The notes beneath the pieces are model-generated. The model saw only the letters and a list, made by a program, of their open reading frames with translations. It searched no databases and was not told where the DNA came from. From Branchiostoma floridae (Eukaryota > Chordata > Leptocardii > Amphioxiformes > Branchiostomatidae): a stretch of 64,000 bases of DNA. The stretch is taken from the NCBI RefSeq assembly GCF_000003815.2, contig NC_049989.1, forward strand, positions 8,975,241 through 9,039,240, given 5' to 3'. The position numbers and the translations under genes were made by a program. This document shows, one piece after another, positions 36,601 to 51,600 of this stretch. Within the stretch, counting starts at the first letter, position 1. Each line of letters begins with the position of its first letter.

Positions 36601-39600
36601 CAAGAGTTAACAGTATGCAGTAGAAATTAAATGAATTAATTATTCAATTTTGTTATCTAGTTGGTATGGGTTTCGGACGGTACAGTTGATTGGTAATATG
36701 ATCAATTAGATTTTTACTGTCTGGAACTCTCTGGATCCACAAAAAAGTATTGACAGTAATGAGAGAGGATTATCCAGAGAGATTGTCTAGTTTGTCAAAT
36801 TTGAGGAAATTATTCGTATTAAATGATAAAGCCATGTAAGTAAGTTGCTAAATTTAATACCACAACATCCTTTTGACAAACAACATAAAATAGGATGGAA
36901 AGAACAAAGATACTACTATAAAGTTAAATTGGCAAGCAAATACATAATGCTTACCTTCAGATGGTCTAAAGCCTAACAAACTAGGCACTGCTTCGTTTAT
37001 TCTTACTCAAAAACATTCAACAGAACGTTAAATGAAATCTTAAGTTTTATTGACACAACAAAAGCACAGAGACTTTTTAAAGATCTATAACAACTACTTA
37101 CCGTACATGTAGATATACACATATGAATATCTATAGACATGAATAAGTCTTAGTAGTTGTTATTATATCTTCTACATTTAGTTTGTGACTACAGATTCTT
37201 ATCTTTGTGATGTTTCTACGAAGCTCAAACTGTGTACATTCGAAAGATACTTTTCTCGTCATTATCTTTACTTGTGCAGAATGAACGGAATATATAGTGA
37301 GCAGATCTCCTAGTTCTGTCCTAAGACATTTGCTACATCGTGTAAACAAACATCACAGGGAGTCGGCCACTTTCCGAGTAACCATGGTGACAGACGTCTG
37401 GGCCAGGTCATTGACCTTATTCGTTTGTAGCAGATGAAGAAGAGGAAATGGAGAAAAAAACAATATGTTTCCTTCTGTGTTGTTAAACATAACAAGAAAC
37501 TTTAGCCATTTATAAGGAGGCCGGCAACAGGTGTATTTTGAGGGACTAACTAGAATAGATCTTTTGATTTCTAACTCCACAGAGTCATATAATAACTTAA
37601 TGTGCAATATTTGTGGCTGGTGAGCGTTCCATTACGTCTCACTAACAGCTGGTGGTAGTTCGGTCGGCTGATGAAGTAAGACTGGCTGTAAATCTTACTT
37701 TAATACGGATAGCGTTGTCCCAGGCAGGCCATTAAGGTCACATAACAAGCTGAAAGATCTAATATATTCTACACGTGCTCTGTATGCTAATGTTTCAAAC
37801 TATACATTTTCTTTTGCATCACAGTAGATATCGTTAAAATATACTATAAATGTCTTTTGTATCGTATCTTTACACTCAAGCACTTGTGACAATGATTGGA
37901 GATATCTCCAGACGTATACTACGAGATTTATCTATGTCACTCTGACTCACTCAATTTAGCATTACCGAGAAATAAAACACCATTGGGCACTGGATTATAG
38001 ATACCATAGATCTTAGTTTTACTATCTCTTTATACCCCACCAGGTGTGACAGACATTGGAAGTGAAGAAAAACGCATCCCGTGAGATCTGAAGAGGGCAC
38101 TCAACCGTCACCTCCAATGATTGAACCATTGAAGACAGCTTCTTTCAAGACTCTTCTGTCGACGATCGATGAGTGTCACATAGAAATTCTGACAGACAAT
38201 ATCATTTAGGAGGAGGTGTCTGTATAGAAAATGATTCTGCAGTCCAAACGGCGCTCAGAGGCATACTTACACGTTTTTACTGCCATTATGAGTGTCGCTT
38301 TTCATCAGTCAGAACTTATTTCTCGCGCTATTCAAATAGTCTCTTGAGGGACCCCGACATCGATACAGCGATCGAACTGAGCTATTTTAAGCCTACCCAA
38401 AGCACCACTGTGTCTATAACTCTTGGCACTTGCTGGGAATCTGTTGTTTCCAATAGGTGACTGCCGTGTGGCCGACCTGTCAACGCCAGTTCGGTACATC
38501 TCAACGGCAGGCAGAGTCGATGAGGATCAAGCTTGTTGATCATGGGGCAGGACGTCTAATGTGGAGAGGCAACTGTTGATACTATTGAGGAAGCAAGTGT
38601 ACATGTGTGCTGACAGTGTTTCAATGAAGTAACTGTTGATGCTGGTGACCACCATCATAGTATCTGGACAGCACTGGACACAGTCTGTGTTAAAACTACG
38701 GTATTCATCGCCGCCGATAGCAACTTATAGATCTGAATGGTCTTCATTTGAATACAACAACAGCAACGAGAACATTGACTCAACGGTTTTAGAAGACAAC
38801 GTGTGCGATTGAAAGGGACAGTATTGTCGACACTTTCATCACTTCAGGAAAAGGCAAGAACATACCAGGAACGATGAAGCATTGGCAGAGACTTCTAAAC
38901 GCGCACCACAGACAGAAATCGGAACAACAGGAGGCAGCCAAAGCTGAAATCACCAAAGGGTGAGTTGATAGCATTACGTGTTACTAACCACTATAATAAT
39001 GTATTTAGGCCGTCTAATAACTGAAGGGGACATATGTATGTATATTACAGAAAAAAAGATATTGACTACAAATTTTCTCTGTGTCATTGAAAAGGATGTG
39101 ATTTCGCAACTGACGAAATACGGTCTTGACTTTTACAGCAAAATGTCAGTTTGATGCATTAGATTCTTATAAAATTTGAATATCCACATCCAAAGAAACG
39201 TACTTTGCGGCACACAGATGCGTGTGGTTTTACATATTCATCATCATCGTTCGGCTGCAGCGCAGGCGACTGCAAGCCTTCTCCAGTTCCGCCTATCGGC
39301 AGCGAGCTGGCGAAGCTGCCTGGGGGTGATCTGGCCGTGATGGTCTCCCATTAGCCGTTGGACGTACTGTAGATAAAATAAAATCATATTATAAAACATA
39401 TTATAAAAGCAGAGACTGTCAACTTCGTTAAGGATTGTTTAGCCATAGCCGATGCTGTAGGGCTGATGTAAAAAAATGATCATTTTACGATGGTCAGTTG
39501 GCCGACTGAGGCCATGTGTCCGTACACATGTGTCCATATGCCCAATACTGTCTCCTTGTCTATCTTTGTTGGCTGCGTTTTGCTTGACCATTTCCTAGAC

Positions 39601-42600
39601 TAGCCATGAAACATGCCTGCATGACACCGTCCACTACAGACTACTACAGGCTGTCTCCAAGTGTAACTGTTTGTAAAATTACAATCCTCCTCACACTTTC
39701 AGTGTAAAGGGCGATGCCAATCTTCACTCTGATAGTCCTTGTACCACACAGATTTGCAATCACTACAGTATTACTAGTTTAGAGGTGTGTATCGACCATT
39801 ATATTTCTCTTAATTACTGAGAACTAAGCATAGAAGGCATTATGCACTATTTTGAAATTCCTTGGTTCACTGGCTTGTTGACCTCCCGAATGCAAATACT
39901 CTACACATGAACTTGGATAAAGATTATTTACAATGAGGCTTTAACACATTGATTCCCTATCCATATATTCTCGGTATTCTTTGGTCAGCAGAATAGCACC
40001 ACTACAAATGCTCAAGTCCTTGTGTCCTACATGTCCTTGCCGGGATCCTTCCATACATTCGTTTTTACTCCCTGACTTCCAAATTGACGTTACAGGAATC
40101 GTCGCAATGTGGTGTTGCAAATAAAAGCTCATGGCCAAGAAAAATAACCTTTGTCCTTCACTTCCGTCTTCTTTCGCCAGGTGGCGTAGTTCACCAATGT
40201 GCTAGTATTTTTACTTAATTAAAGTAAAACTGTTTGTGCCCTTTGTAGATGTTACCCTGGCGATTCTAGCAGTTCTACTGAACGCAATTATCCGTCGTTG
40301 AAAACAATCCAGGGTTACAATGTGTACCGAAAATAAGAACTTTAAAACATTCTTTTTTTTCTCACTAATTTGTTTAATATACTATAGATTATAAGATATA
40401 GTTTCACTGAAAAGTAAGACCAGTTTCAAATAATCTAAAAAAAATTATGAGCAGCAGTCGGAGATACTCACCAATTCTTGTTTTTCACCAAGTACATTTT
40501 AAGTTAGGTGGTTCCTAAGTGCATTTTCGAAGCAAGTCTTAAAACATGAAATAGCGGCAAAGGTCAGTCTATAGTTGTTGTCTTAAGAGCAGTCTTTTAC
40601 CAAAAGCGATTAAAGCGAGAGAGAGAAAAGTAATTCAACGGCAAATAAACATCACTGAATCCTGTTCCAGATTCTGTCAACGTTTCTGTACAGAGACCGT
40701 GGAAGAAAGTCACAAACATCTAATCAATCATTTACATTTCGGCCAGTCCAGGGAAAGCTGTCCCACTATCAGGCTGGTAAACCGTAGCAGCTTGTAAAAC
40801 CCATCAATTTGAAATCGGCTTCTCCGACGAAAAATGCCCCTTGTATATGTACATAGTTTTATACGTCTGTAATCGCCAGGTTGCTAGCAGGTGTTTTCAA
40901 AGGGTACCATATCAGTATATCAGCTATTAAACCAAGAATACCCAGGTTCTACCATATTTCACTTTTACAGGTTTGTTATGCTGTCACTTTATTACCTCCA
41001 TGAAAACGGAGGTATTGTTTTCTGCCTGGGTGTTCCGCTGTGTTAATAGTGACTTGAATTCTGTAGACTGGGGTGGATGTTGGTGTAACACGATACTGGG
41101 AGGATGGGAAGGTTGGTTTGGCCCGGGTCCAAAGTTGGTCCCGTAGGCGGGCAGGAAAATGCATGAACCGAACTAAGGATGAATCTGATCTTCCATTAAA
41201 AAATACACAAGAGCTGAACAAAGTGAAATATTTCAAGGAGGTTTGAGGTCTCCGATCGATTTCTCGTTGTAAGTGCATATACTTTGCTATTTCTCCAAGC
41301 ATTAACTTTTTATATCTTTTGCTTTTGAAAATTGAACCGAACAAAAATCCACATAAAGAAAGTAAAATCACATATACGTTCAAGTTCACTGCGATTCTAC
41401 TTATAATGCACTGTGCTGAACGTTATCCCTACTATAAGGTCTGGTGCCAATATAGCTCTAAAAGTCATAAACTTGAAATCGTCCTCTAGGACAAAAATTA
41501 CTATCCCTTTTCGCACCCCTATCAAGTTCTACACGTTCGTGATTGTCAACTAGGTAGTACTTATTCTAAAAGCACAACATATCGTTGTGTACGCTTCTAT
41601 CGTCTGCTATAGATCCTAGGAGATCATCATCCAAATGCGGTACTTGGTACAAAAGCCTTGTAGAACGGTCGTAACGGGCCAGAAACGTGGGTAAAATTGA
41701 AATCTGGGTTTAAAGTGCTTGAGTTTACAGTGCCGAAGGGCAAGCAAGGGAGTTGGGAGGATTTAAAAACATGTAGAATCATATGTCTGTATAGTAAATG
41801 TCGAAATGTATCTGTGATGTTTCACAGTAATTCACAAAGTAGGTCTATAAGTGGAGCTTCATTGTTAGCAATTGTCACATGATTAGCTACCAAGAAAAGC
41901 CTGAAATGAATGAAGGACAATAATTCAATTACTGGATGTAATTCCATATCATTCTGTTTTCTTAATGTACGGAACCCTAGCAAAGTTGGCATGCATGTAT
42001 CATTATTCCTGCTATTCTTATCTGTGCGGCTCGAAAGGTCGCAAAGGAGTATGGATAAGGGGGTGAAGTCTTTAATTCTTTAGTCTCTAGAGACTGCCAA
42101 TGATTTGCCACCTGGGCCGCGTGCTTAGCAATTTGAAATCCCTTGAACACGTCCGCTACAAGATATGCGGCAGTGCTTCTGACGAATGATTGAAAATACC
42201 TAGGGATCAATCAGTAATAATCACAGGGGGATCTGACAACATAGCCTACCTCCTAAACATCACTTGCATGGAGAACCATACTCTCTCCTTGATAAATAAT
42301 ACAAGTACTAGACGTATACGTTAAGTTTGAAAGGGGTGAATAACAATCCATAAAAGTCAAGCAAAGAGTTACCTTGTGGGTATTAACGAATCGCCCCCGA
42401 GTTGAGCCCCATTTTGGCGGGCTTCCCTTTCAGACGACACTGTGCGTACAAGCAGGTGTTTCCTTCCGATAACGTATTCCTCGCGACAGTTATCTAATGG
42501 TTTCTCCTTCACAGCGCTCCGTAGCGTGGTAAAATAACGTCTGTGTGCACCGGTGAAGGTCGTGGGTAATGCTTTTAGAAGTTTCTGAGGAAAAGTAAAG

Positions 42601-45600
42601 ATCGGGGTAACGTTAGTGTTTTTGTTAACAACATACCACCGAGAGACCGATAAAACTGTGGAAAGTTATTTCTTCTTCATTTTATTTCTCCTGCTGGCGT
42701 CACTGCCAAAAAGTTATATTTGTGTAGTCATGTAGTTCAAACCAATGTCTAACATGTAAGGCCACAGCACAAAGCGGAAGCACAATCTTTTCTCAAAGAC
42801 AAAATGCTGGGATGCCATCATCTTGTTTTCTGTCACGCTCTAGCTATAGCATTAGATTTGTAGTCTGCAGTTATGTCATCCATACAATGTGCTTGCTGTG
42901 GCCTAAAATGTGAATTTATAGATTATGAAACTGTTATTTTGGTAGTGTTATCATCGATGAGTGTCTCTGTTACGTGAAGCAGTAATGCTAGAAATATTTT
43001 CACAATAGCTAACGTTATATTGCTAGTTAAACTTTCATAACCAAATTATAATTTTGGACCTGGTTTAACTTTGTCAAAATGTTGTGCTTTGGATAACGTT
43101 TGTAACTAACTGTTATTTGTCGTAGTTGGACAACATGACGCTTCCATATGTTATTTTAAATGGTTACGTCTTGACCCATTGAAAAACATTATGAGTTTTT
43201 TCCCCTGGCGACTTTTCCGGGTACCCCAACAGAATTACGTTTTCTGAACAAACAGGTCACATGATCCCCTATACTGATGTTAATCTCCTCTGACCCCATT
43301 TACAGATATGACCCTCCCCCATCTCTTCTGTAGGCCATAAGTAGCTTACCCTAATTGTGTGTGCTTGTTTGTGAAATAGACAGAAAAAATAGTTCTCTTC
43401 GGAGCTTCCAAAGAATTTCCTGTTTTGATATTTTTCTGTCCTTTAAAACTTTTTTTCGTGAGTGGCAGTCTTCCACTTCAGTTCTTACATTTAAGTTCTA
43501 ACGCCGTGAAATTAAAGTCCAGACGGTGAACAATTTGGGCTTTAAATATGCATTGTGTTTGCTCATGAAATATGCAAATTTTGATTTAGGTGCGACGCCA
43601 GAAGTATTGTTTCAATATCATCTCGTGTTCGTTTTGGTGTGTGATCATTTCTGACAAAATGGACAGGAAAGCCAACCTTTTCACAAAGACTGCCAGGATG
43701 GTCAGGAACAAGATGCAATGTGTTTCGGCTCTCAGAGGGAACCAAGAACAACTGTATGTACCCGTACATTCGAACCATAACTCCTTTAATTTGTAACGTT
43801 GGCGGTATTCCTCTTTTAAATATGTACAGTGCGTCACTAGTTAAATCAGCCAGTCTTTCGTATTTCTCTGAGATTTGGATGTTGATTAAAGTACTACATT
43901 TTGCAGTTCTTCTATTAACCAACTACAAGTACTTTGTTAACAAGCGGGTTTGAAAGAATTGTTCTTGCATGTCGTTATCGAAGAAAACGTTAGACGTTGG
44001 CTACCAACTCCTTCTTTAGAGATAAGCAAATTACAAACCTGTTGTCATCTTCGGCTAGAACCATTAGCTTTTCAGGTTCTTTTTAAGAAACTTTTTAAAA
44101 TAGCTTCCTTCTTAACGACTGGAAGTCGACTGGTATGCTTCTCAAGTTCCTTTATCGGTGAGAATTCCCAGCAAAGTTTCACGGTTCGAGTGCACTTTCC
44201 GCTCGGTGCAGTGCTTAACTTGACAGCAACAAAACGCAAGGTGTTTTCTAACGTTCTACAAATTGCTGCAGGTAAAAGGATGATAAATTCTCGACGTGCT
44301 GGAAACGTAGATACTTATAATACTTACGAGACTGATATAGTCGCCCGGGTATGCTTTTGAAATCCTGTTAAAGGGAAAGAAATCCTTAGAGAAATACTAG
44401 GCTAAGGTAGAGGGGATTTTCAAATGTTCTCATTTCTCCCTAAATGTATATTTTCTTCAGCCATGTCGTATGATATAACATTAGAGCAGTTTCAAATGCT
44501 CTGATTTCACGACAAAGTAATATATTTCTTTAGATAACATGTAAAACATAACGCTGACCCTCAGATGGCAATGTAAATTTTTGATGCATTAGCTATGGTG
44601 GCACTCAATGAATACTGTGTAAACATAAAAAGGCGCCCCTTTATATAAAGATTATGAAAGTATGAAAATTACGATAGATATGAAATATCCAATGACAAAA
44701 CTGTGACTGACATGTAAGTTGATACGCCTCCCCAACATGATAATATTCAGGCAAAACTAAAAAAAAGTTACGATATGTTTCCTGTCCCGACTGGTATAAG
44801 GTTCGTGTTGTCGTAGTATTGCTCGTAAAATATGGAGTCCTTAACGGAACTTTATGAGCAATTATATGGGAAATAATGAAAAATGTATGACGGGGATTAT
44901 TTTACTGTCTGCACCTGTAACCTTTATGTTACTACACATCAGAGATTACATCATGGCGATATGTGTGTAACCATGGTGATGTCCTTGTGTTAACATCTTG
45001 ATGTGACGTGAGCAGTAATTTTTATCGGAAGAGCATCAGAGATTATCTGGCATCTGCTTCCATCCATGCCGTAAACTGAGCTGAATTGCAGCGTTATTTT
45101 ATTATCATAAAGTTATATTATTATTATTTTTTTATTTTATTTTTATTTTTTTTTAAATTTTATTATCATTATTTTATCATCATACAGTCAATGGTTGGAT
45201 ACAGTAACTGCTTCCGGGCAGCTTTGTGAAGGCCGCTGAATCTTTCTACCGATGTGTACATGACTACTTTTTGCCACTCTATCTTTACAAGAGCCAGATA
45301 AGGCCGAGAAGGGTGATATTATTGTTACACCTGGTCTGGAGCTGCCCCTATTCTGGCTAAATAAAGAATACAAAACCGATTACAAAATCTCGTTGGGAGT
45401 GACCTTACAAGCCCACTCTCAAAAGCTTAATGTAGCAAGTCTGGCGTTACTCTTAATCTTATCGCCATTCCCACAGCAAAAGCACCGCCGAGGTTCACTC
45501 CCTTGTGCCACCGCTCCGAGCTTTCAAGGACACATCCTCCATATCTCAGGTCAAGGTTTCACTCTAAAAGCTTCTTTACTAGAACTATTTCTTTATGGAA

Positions 45601-48600
45601 CAAGCTTTCTTGTGATTCTTTTTCTCATTGTTGGGTACTAGTATATCATAAGACTTTTCATGACAATGGTGCACCTGTTATCATAGCACAGTTAGTTTAA
45701 CCCAAAACATTTGAGTGTAGATCTTAAAAAGTTATATGCATGGTTAACGTTTGAGGTGGGATGTCTGGAAAATAATGACGGGGTTTCACTAGAATCTATA
45801 TAGTTTGGATGGACATGATAACATTTCAATACTCCAATACCAACCGTTTTAAGTGTCAATGTGTCATAAATTTAAACTTTTTTAAGCTGTTCATAATGTT
45901 AGTATTAACTAAAACTTCTTTTATACAGATTTTGTTCAATATACATTTCTAACTGAAATTTTAAACTACATATACTACTTTATACAGTGTCATACATCGC
46001 GCCATACCTTGGCGAAGAAAACCAAAATGGCGTTGAAGAAAAACAACATTACCCTTGAAAAAAGGAGGGGTACGTTTGTGGCAAAACAGAGCTGTCGGCG
46101 AAGAGAAATGTGTTACTTAAATTAGGAACGCCTAGCCATCTTAAGTTTTATTCACTTAAGGCAATCGTTAAGGAAGAATGTGAATTCTACTGATAGAACA
46201 TTTTCTTCAAGTATTTCACTACATAGTCTTACCGCCATTCTCTAACGACTCGCTTACATATATAACTCGCCAGTGTAGAGAAATAGTAATGGTCGTCGTA
46301 AAGGGCTATTTTCAATTTTAGATTTTTCTCGTTATCAAATCTGTTCCATGTAGGAAATGAGCTGTGCGTCTTCGTTAACCAGGCAATTCTTCTTATTTGA
46401 CAGCTTTTCATTAGGGCTGCGTGTTTACCTGTTGATAGGAAGGATCATTGGGTTTATCAATCACAGAAAATAAAATGATCTTCGATCTACCCCTTTCCCC
46501 CTTTCATGAATCTTCTCAACTGTGTTTGCACGGAACATTCCCGGCCAGAACGATAGCCGATACCATTTGACCTTAATCAATGATATCCCAGCATACCGAT
46601 AAATTACAGTATGGCATGGGTTTCTCCACTTTATGACCCAGTTTCCATCACCAGTTAGATTTTCATGATGCATTTTACTGTCGTCTGCACGCAGCCACTT
46701 TGTGCTCTAAAATTGGTGAGCCAATAGGTTTTAATCTGCAGTTCCGTATACTCAAGATGCCGTGTGATCACTGTGTCTTGGCCACGTTCCATATGTCAAA
46801 GACACCAACATTCATCAAACTAAGAGACCCTTATGGGCGTGACTATTAATGAACTTTACCTTAAAGGTCTGTAGGCGTATCGCCGTTTTCAACCGCAACT
46901 TCGTTTGGACTACGTATACATAAGTAACTGTCCTCATTGCTCGACGGCCAAGAATTACTCCACAAGTCCGTTCAGACAACATTAGCCGGACTGCTGTGAC
47001 CCCATTTGCTTAATCGTGAATTATTGGTTCTCATTTCATCTAGGGTTAAGCTAATTACATCCTGAACGAAAAACATTCTCCCTGATTGAATTGGTCCCCT
47101 TAACGGTGTTCTTGTCCCAGCTGTGTTCTTTATCCATGGTTTCTTTCAATTATTGGGCCGTTTTTCATCTTAATGTCGATAGTATATGCACAGCCCCAGC
47201 TAACGGCACCTATAACCTCGTCTCTTTTCTTCTTCCTTTCCGTTTGTTCTTTGTTTCTTTTAATTCGCACGGCTCAAGCTAAAAGATACACCTGTAATTT
47301 CTACGGGATATTGGTATTGAATATTTTGTACAAAGGCACAAGTTTGGTATATGTCGTGAATTTGACCAAAGAACCTCCATTTAGATTCTAAGTCAACACC
47401 CGTAACGACAATGCCACCATGCCACCAAAATGATATACAAAGTGTATATGAACGTATGTGAACGGTTCCAGACTAACTCTACAGATGACATGTTCTCTCA
47501 AAGCGATAAGCTCAAGCACTAGTACATGTTAGCAGTTTTCTAGACAGTTTATACTTCTCCTATTCCCTGCAAAACTCTACTATCGGTCTCTGGTTCCCCG
47601 TACGTATTTTGAATGCTAACGGTTGCCTTCCCTGTATGTGCCACCTTATCCACGTTTCCTGCACTTCCGACCTGTGGGCATGCTATCGCAGATCCAGGCT
47701 TGTTAGCCCGATGATGTATTCTCCAGCGGTTGCTACAAGAAAGCTGCCGTAATTGGCACACCTGCTGGACACACACTAGTAGCGCCCTCAAAGTTCACTT
47801 CTCCCTCTAATCAACAACGCCCCCTTCCCGTAAATGTATGGTTACGAAATTGTCACTTTTCAAAGCAATAAGAAAATAAGAGACCGAGAAAATTATGTCA
47901 CAATGGTATACATCAGGGAACTGAAAAACTCATCGTGATTTCTTATTGTAATGATGCAGAATCTTTGATGGGCGGAGGCATTTTTAGTAGCCGAACTACT
48001 TTCTGTAATGACCTAGATGGTCGTCTCCCATTTGCATGGCGTGTTAGACTCTGCGCATTCGTATACATTATTTCTTTCATGTTTGCCGTTTTTTTTATGT
48101 ATGTCCTAACCTTTTCTAGATTTTGACTTTGATCTCAGTTGGCTGGGTGGCTCTGTGACAAATTTTCATCAAGAGAGGATGACATTGAATGGATTTAAAG
48201 GGAATTCCCACGGTGTATGTGCGTGATGTATGGATAGTCAGGCCTTTACCTGTTCACTGGAGCAAAGGACTGTCGCGTGTAATACATTCTCGTCTCGTTT
48301 TCTGAGAAAAGAATATTGGTGCATTTCTATGTTGAAGCTCTTGGGAGTTTCTGGCATTTGTAAACAAAAGGTGACTATGTTGTCAGCGACACATCAACAC
48401 GTGTGCTATTTGAAAAGATGTAGTCTTCACACATTCCTCGTATCAAAAATTTGTCAAACACGTGTAAAATAGATTAACGTTAACATGTATACATTTAATG
48501 ATAATAGAGATGTTTATATATTAAACTCTTGAATTGAATAACTGCCACGTCCATCGTCTGTACCGTAAATCTGATTAACTTTGCAATTTTGTTTTCATGT

Positions 48601-51600
48601 TTCAGTTTTTCAAACACCTGTCAGACGTACAACAGAAACTGTTTGCCATTCCAAAATAATCACATGGTATATTCCATAGCATGTCTAAACTATGAGATAT
48701 GGAAACCGGATATCCTCCACAGTTCCATAAAAAAAAACCTGGGGAATACTCGAACATACACTTCCTTCATTCTATCAACATTTCTGCCTTGAAGATCCGT
48801 TGAAAAAGTCTTCTTCGTTACACAGCCTTCTTTAATTCTTCAATAAACGTTTCGATAACTATATAGTCTATGAAATCTACTTACGGATCTTCAAGATCCG
48901 TACAATTATCAGTGGTCTATGTGAAGTAGATCCGCCCTGTTTTATATTCGTACATGTATGTTTGTCACGCCATGTTCGCTTGATGTGTAAAATGGATGGA
49001 GGTAGCCTTGTAGAAATCTGTCTGAATTCACTGCGTTCTTTATCATTCACACCTGCCGACAAGTTTTTGAGCAGCCTCAACTTTTGTTCTGGCAGGGACA
49101 TCCTTCACGTACAGTTCTTTACACGTCACTTCCGCTTCGGTTTGGGCTTGTTTTCTTACCGATCATCTATCAGCTTGTTAAAAAGTGTCTTCTTCTGTTT
49201 TATCCAACTCCTAACAACAGGATAGATATAGATAGAGATGCATCGTTAGACATTGTTAATGGCACCTCATATGAGGATGAACTGAACTGAACTGACTGAA
49301 CTGGAACACTGTAGAGAAGATTCAGAGATGTATGTAAAAGCTCTCCTATGAACTGTTATGACAAAGTTTACTATGTACTAGGCAATTCCTAAGCGATGCA
49401 TGATGCAGTGGATCTTTTATTATGCAAAAGCACGTACATCCATACATGCGTCTATTTGGGTCGGGCTAATTGCCTGTTGTCCACTGAGTATACTGTCATG
49501 ACACCGCTCAGCGAATGCAACGCATGGGGTGTAGCAAATGAATCAATGCCATCGGATGATGAACAGGCCTTCCTAGGTCCGGAGGAATTCTAAGTCAGTA
49601 CAACTTAAGCTTCAAAAGCGCATACGTCAAAATATGTATCATTACTAGAAAGTATCAGTCATTTACGGGTGTTAACTTAATTGCGAATATGTCGTCAGAG
49701 TCTGTGTTTGCTTTCACCAGTCAGCTCCATACCAATATCATCTTTATGATAAAAATAATAAAATAAAACACGAATTTGTCCCCGCCACTGGAGTTACAGT
49801 CGATGCTTTACAGTTAACGCCTTTTCCCCAATAACCAATCAGCATTTATCGGTGTCACGCCACGCTTACGGTTGATTTGTGTTTTCCCGCCGCCCGGGGT
49901 AGGCTACCCCTCGAGTATCTCCCGACGTCCATTCACACCTGCATTCAGTCCTGGTTTGTGACGTTGCAGGATATGTATGAGCCACGTCGTCTGGCAACCG
50001 TAACCGCCGCTGGTTGGCTCACCCCTTCCGCTCTACGAGCCCATCCATTTGTGCAATCAACTGCACGCAGGACGTAGTGGAAGGAGTTCGCTCTTCGTGA
50101 AAGGGAAACGGCGTGTAGTGGCGTTACGCACGTCAATATTTCACGTAGTTTAGGAGGCCCTGCTGATTGACAGGCCTGAGGAGTGTCAAGATGGAATGAG
50201 TGTGCGGTCTCCAACGGCCTCGACGTCTACATAAAAACAAACTAGGACGACAAATTTCTTCCGGCTCACCACTTGGAAGGTTTGCTTCTTGGGAATAGGA
50301 CAATGCAGTCTCATGCTGTTGAGAGCTCTTGTTGTTTGCCTTAGCGGGTTCAAGACGAAATTTTTAGTCAATTCTTCAAGGACTTTAGTTCTGGCATATT
50401 TCTCTTCATCATCATCATGAATCGCTTCCACAATGCCGTCGGTAACCTGTCGACAAGGATTCGACGACTGAAGAGATCTGGAATGTAGGTTGTGTAATAT
50501 TCACTGTTGTGGTTGTGGTATCCGAGTAGTTGCCAGCTGTGCAACATATAGCACAGCATGTCAACCAACAGGTACAGTCTTGTGCACGTACACCTACTGC
50601 GACTTGTATGACTTCAATCAACAGGTTCTTCGTGATGAAATGCGACATTCATTTATAATTGTGATTCAAGATAGTGAAATAATCTTAATCCTTTTTTTAC
50701 AGCCACAATATATTGGTTCATGCGGCATTATGCATCGTTTGCCATTACTTTAATACGGATTGTAAGTGATATAACGTTATTTTAATCTTGTAATGTATGT
50801 CTCTATTCCAGTATTATATCCATACACACATAGGAGGGGATACTGGTTGTAGGAGATATAGTATTTTATGCTGACACACACATATTGTATCTTTCCGCGT
50901 AAACTTTTTGTGTGTGATACAATGAACGATACAAGAAGTATATGAATATTTATTGCATTTTGACAGCATTCGGGCCCTTTTGAATGACAAACGTATGCCC
51001 TAAACAGTATGCATGTTTCTGTGCAGACGGACTTTCGTCCTAAAATAGCGACCATTTAAAACCAAAGTAGCCATGTCGATAAGCATATTCGTTACAGACT
51101 ACAGAGGCAGGGGCTTTGCGATGCAGTAAGGGAAATAGACTTAGAATGAACTGATTCTTATCCTAAACAGCACCTAAGAAACTTCTATGTTTTCCTGTTC
51201 CATTACGTCTTAGGTATTCTCTGCCAGAAGAAAGTGACCCAACGGCCGATCCTGACACACAGAGAAGTCTGTCGCTAGGTGAGTGCGCAAGTCACTTGAG
51301 GAAGAAGTTTCAATATCATCAATATTACTAGCTTTTTACGTGACGTTATCACTGTGTCTGACGCCATGTTGGTGTCCCCTATTTGCATTTTCAATATATC
51401 GTAGAACAGGCGTTTTCATACAAGATCTTCTGACCCTTTTAGACTATAGAATGTCTGCAGCTCAAAGAAGATAATGCTAAGGACCTGGGAGAAATATACT
51501 AAACAAATTCAAACACACACACACACACACAGAAATTCTGTTTGCGTTTGAGCGGCTTGCCTTCTTTATTGTATGAAAAGTTGGTGAAAACGCTCTGTAG

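Larger units (their letters stand above)
34691..38792. other. Intronic non-coding stretch
   Basis: It holds a fold-back element (35417-35609) and one half of a dispersed duplication (about 37250-37500). No exon was recognised before 38793. Confidence 0.4.
38960..51213. other. Second visible intron of the large plus-strand gene (12.3 kb)
   Basis: It holds a hairpin-bearing repeat (about 40985-41160), a T-rich low-complexity run (45105-45184) and a LINE RT remnant (45470-45650). Open frames at 43950-44360 (plus), 43563-43922 (minus) and 49877-50077 (plus) show no recognisable family or splice context. Confidence 0.4.

Noticed and set aside
40976-41389. 137-codon minus-strand frame
   Set aside because: It overlaps a hairpin-bearing repeat, lacks a recognisable domain, and its hydrophobic start is unlike a convincing signal peptide with downstream coding.
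43563-44360. Open frames of 119 (minus) and 136 (plus) codons side by side
   Set aside because: Composition looks random, there is no family signature, and no splice sites are consistent with an exon of the neighbouring gene.
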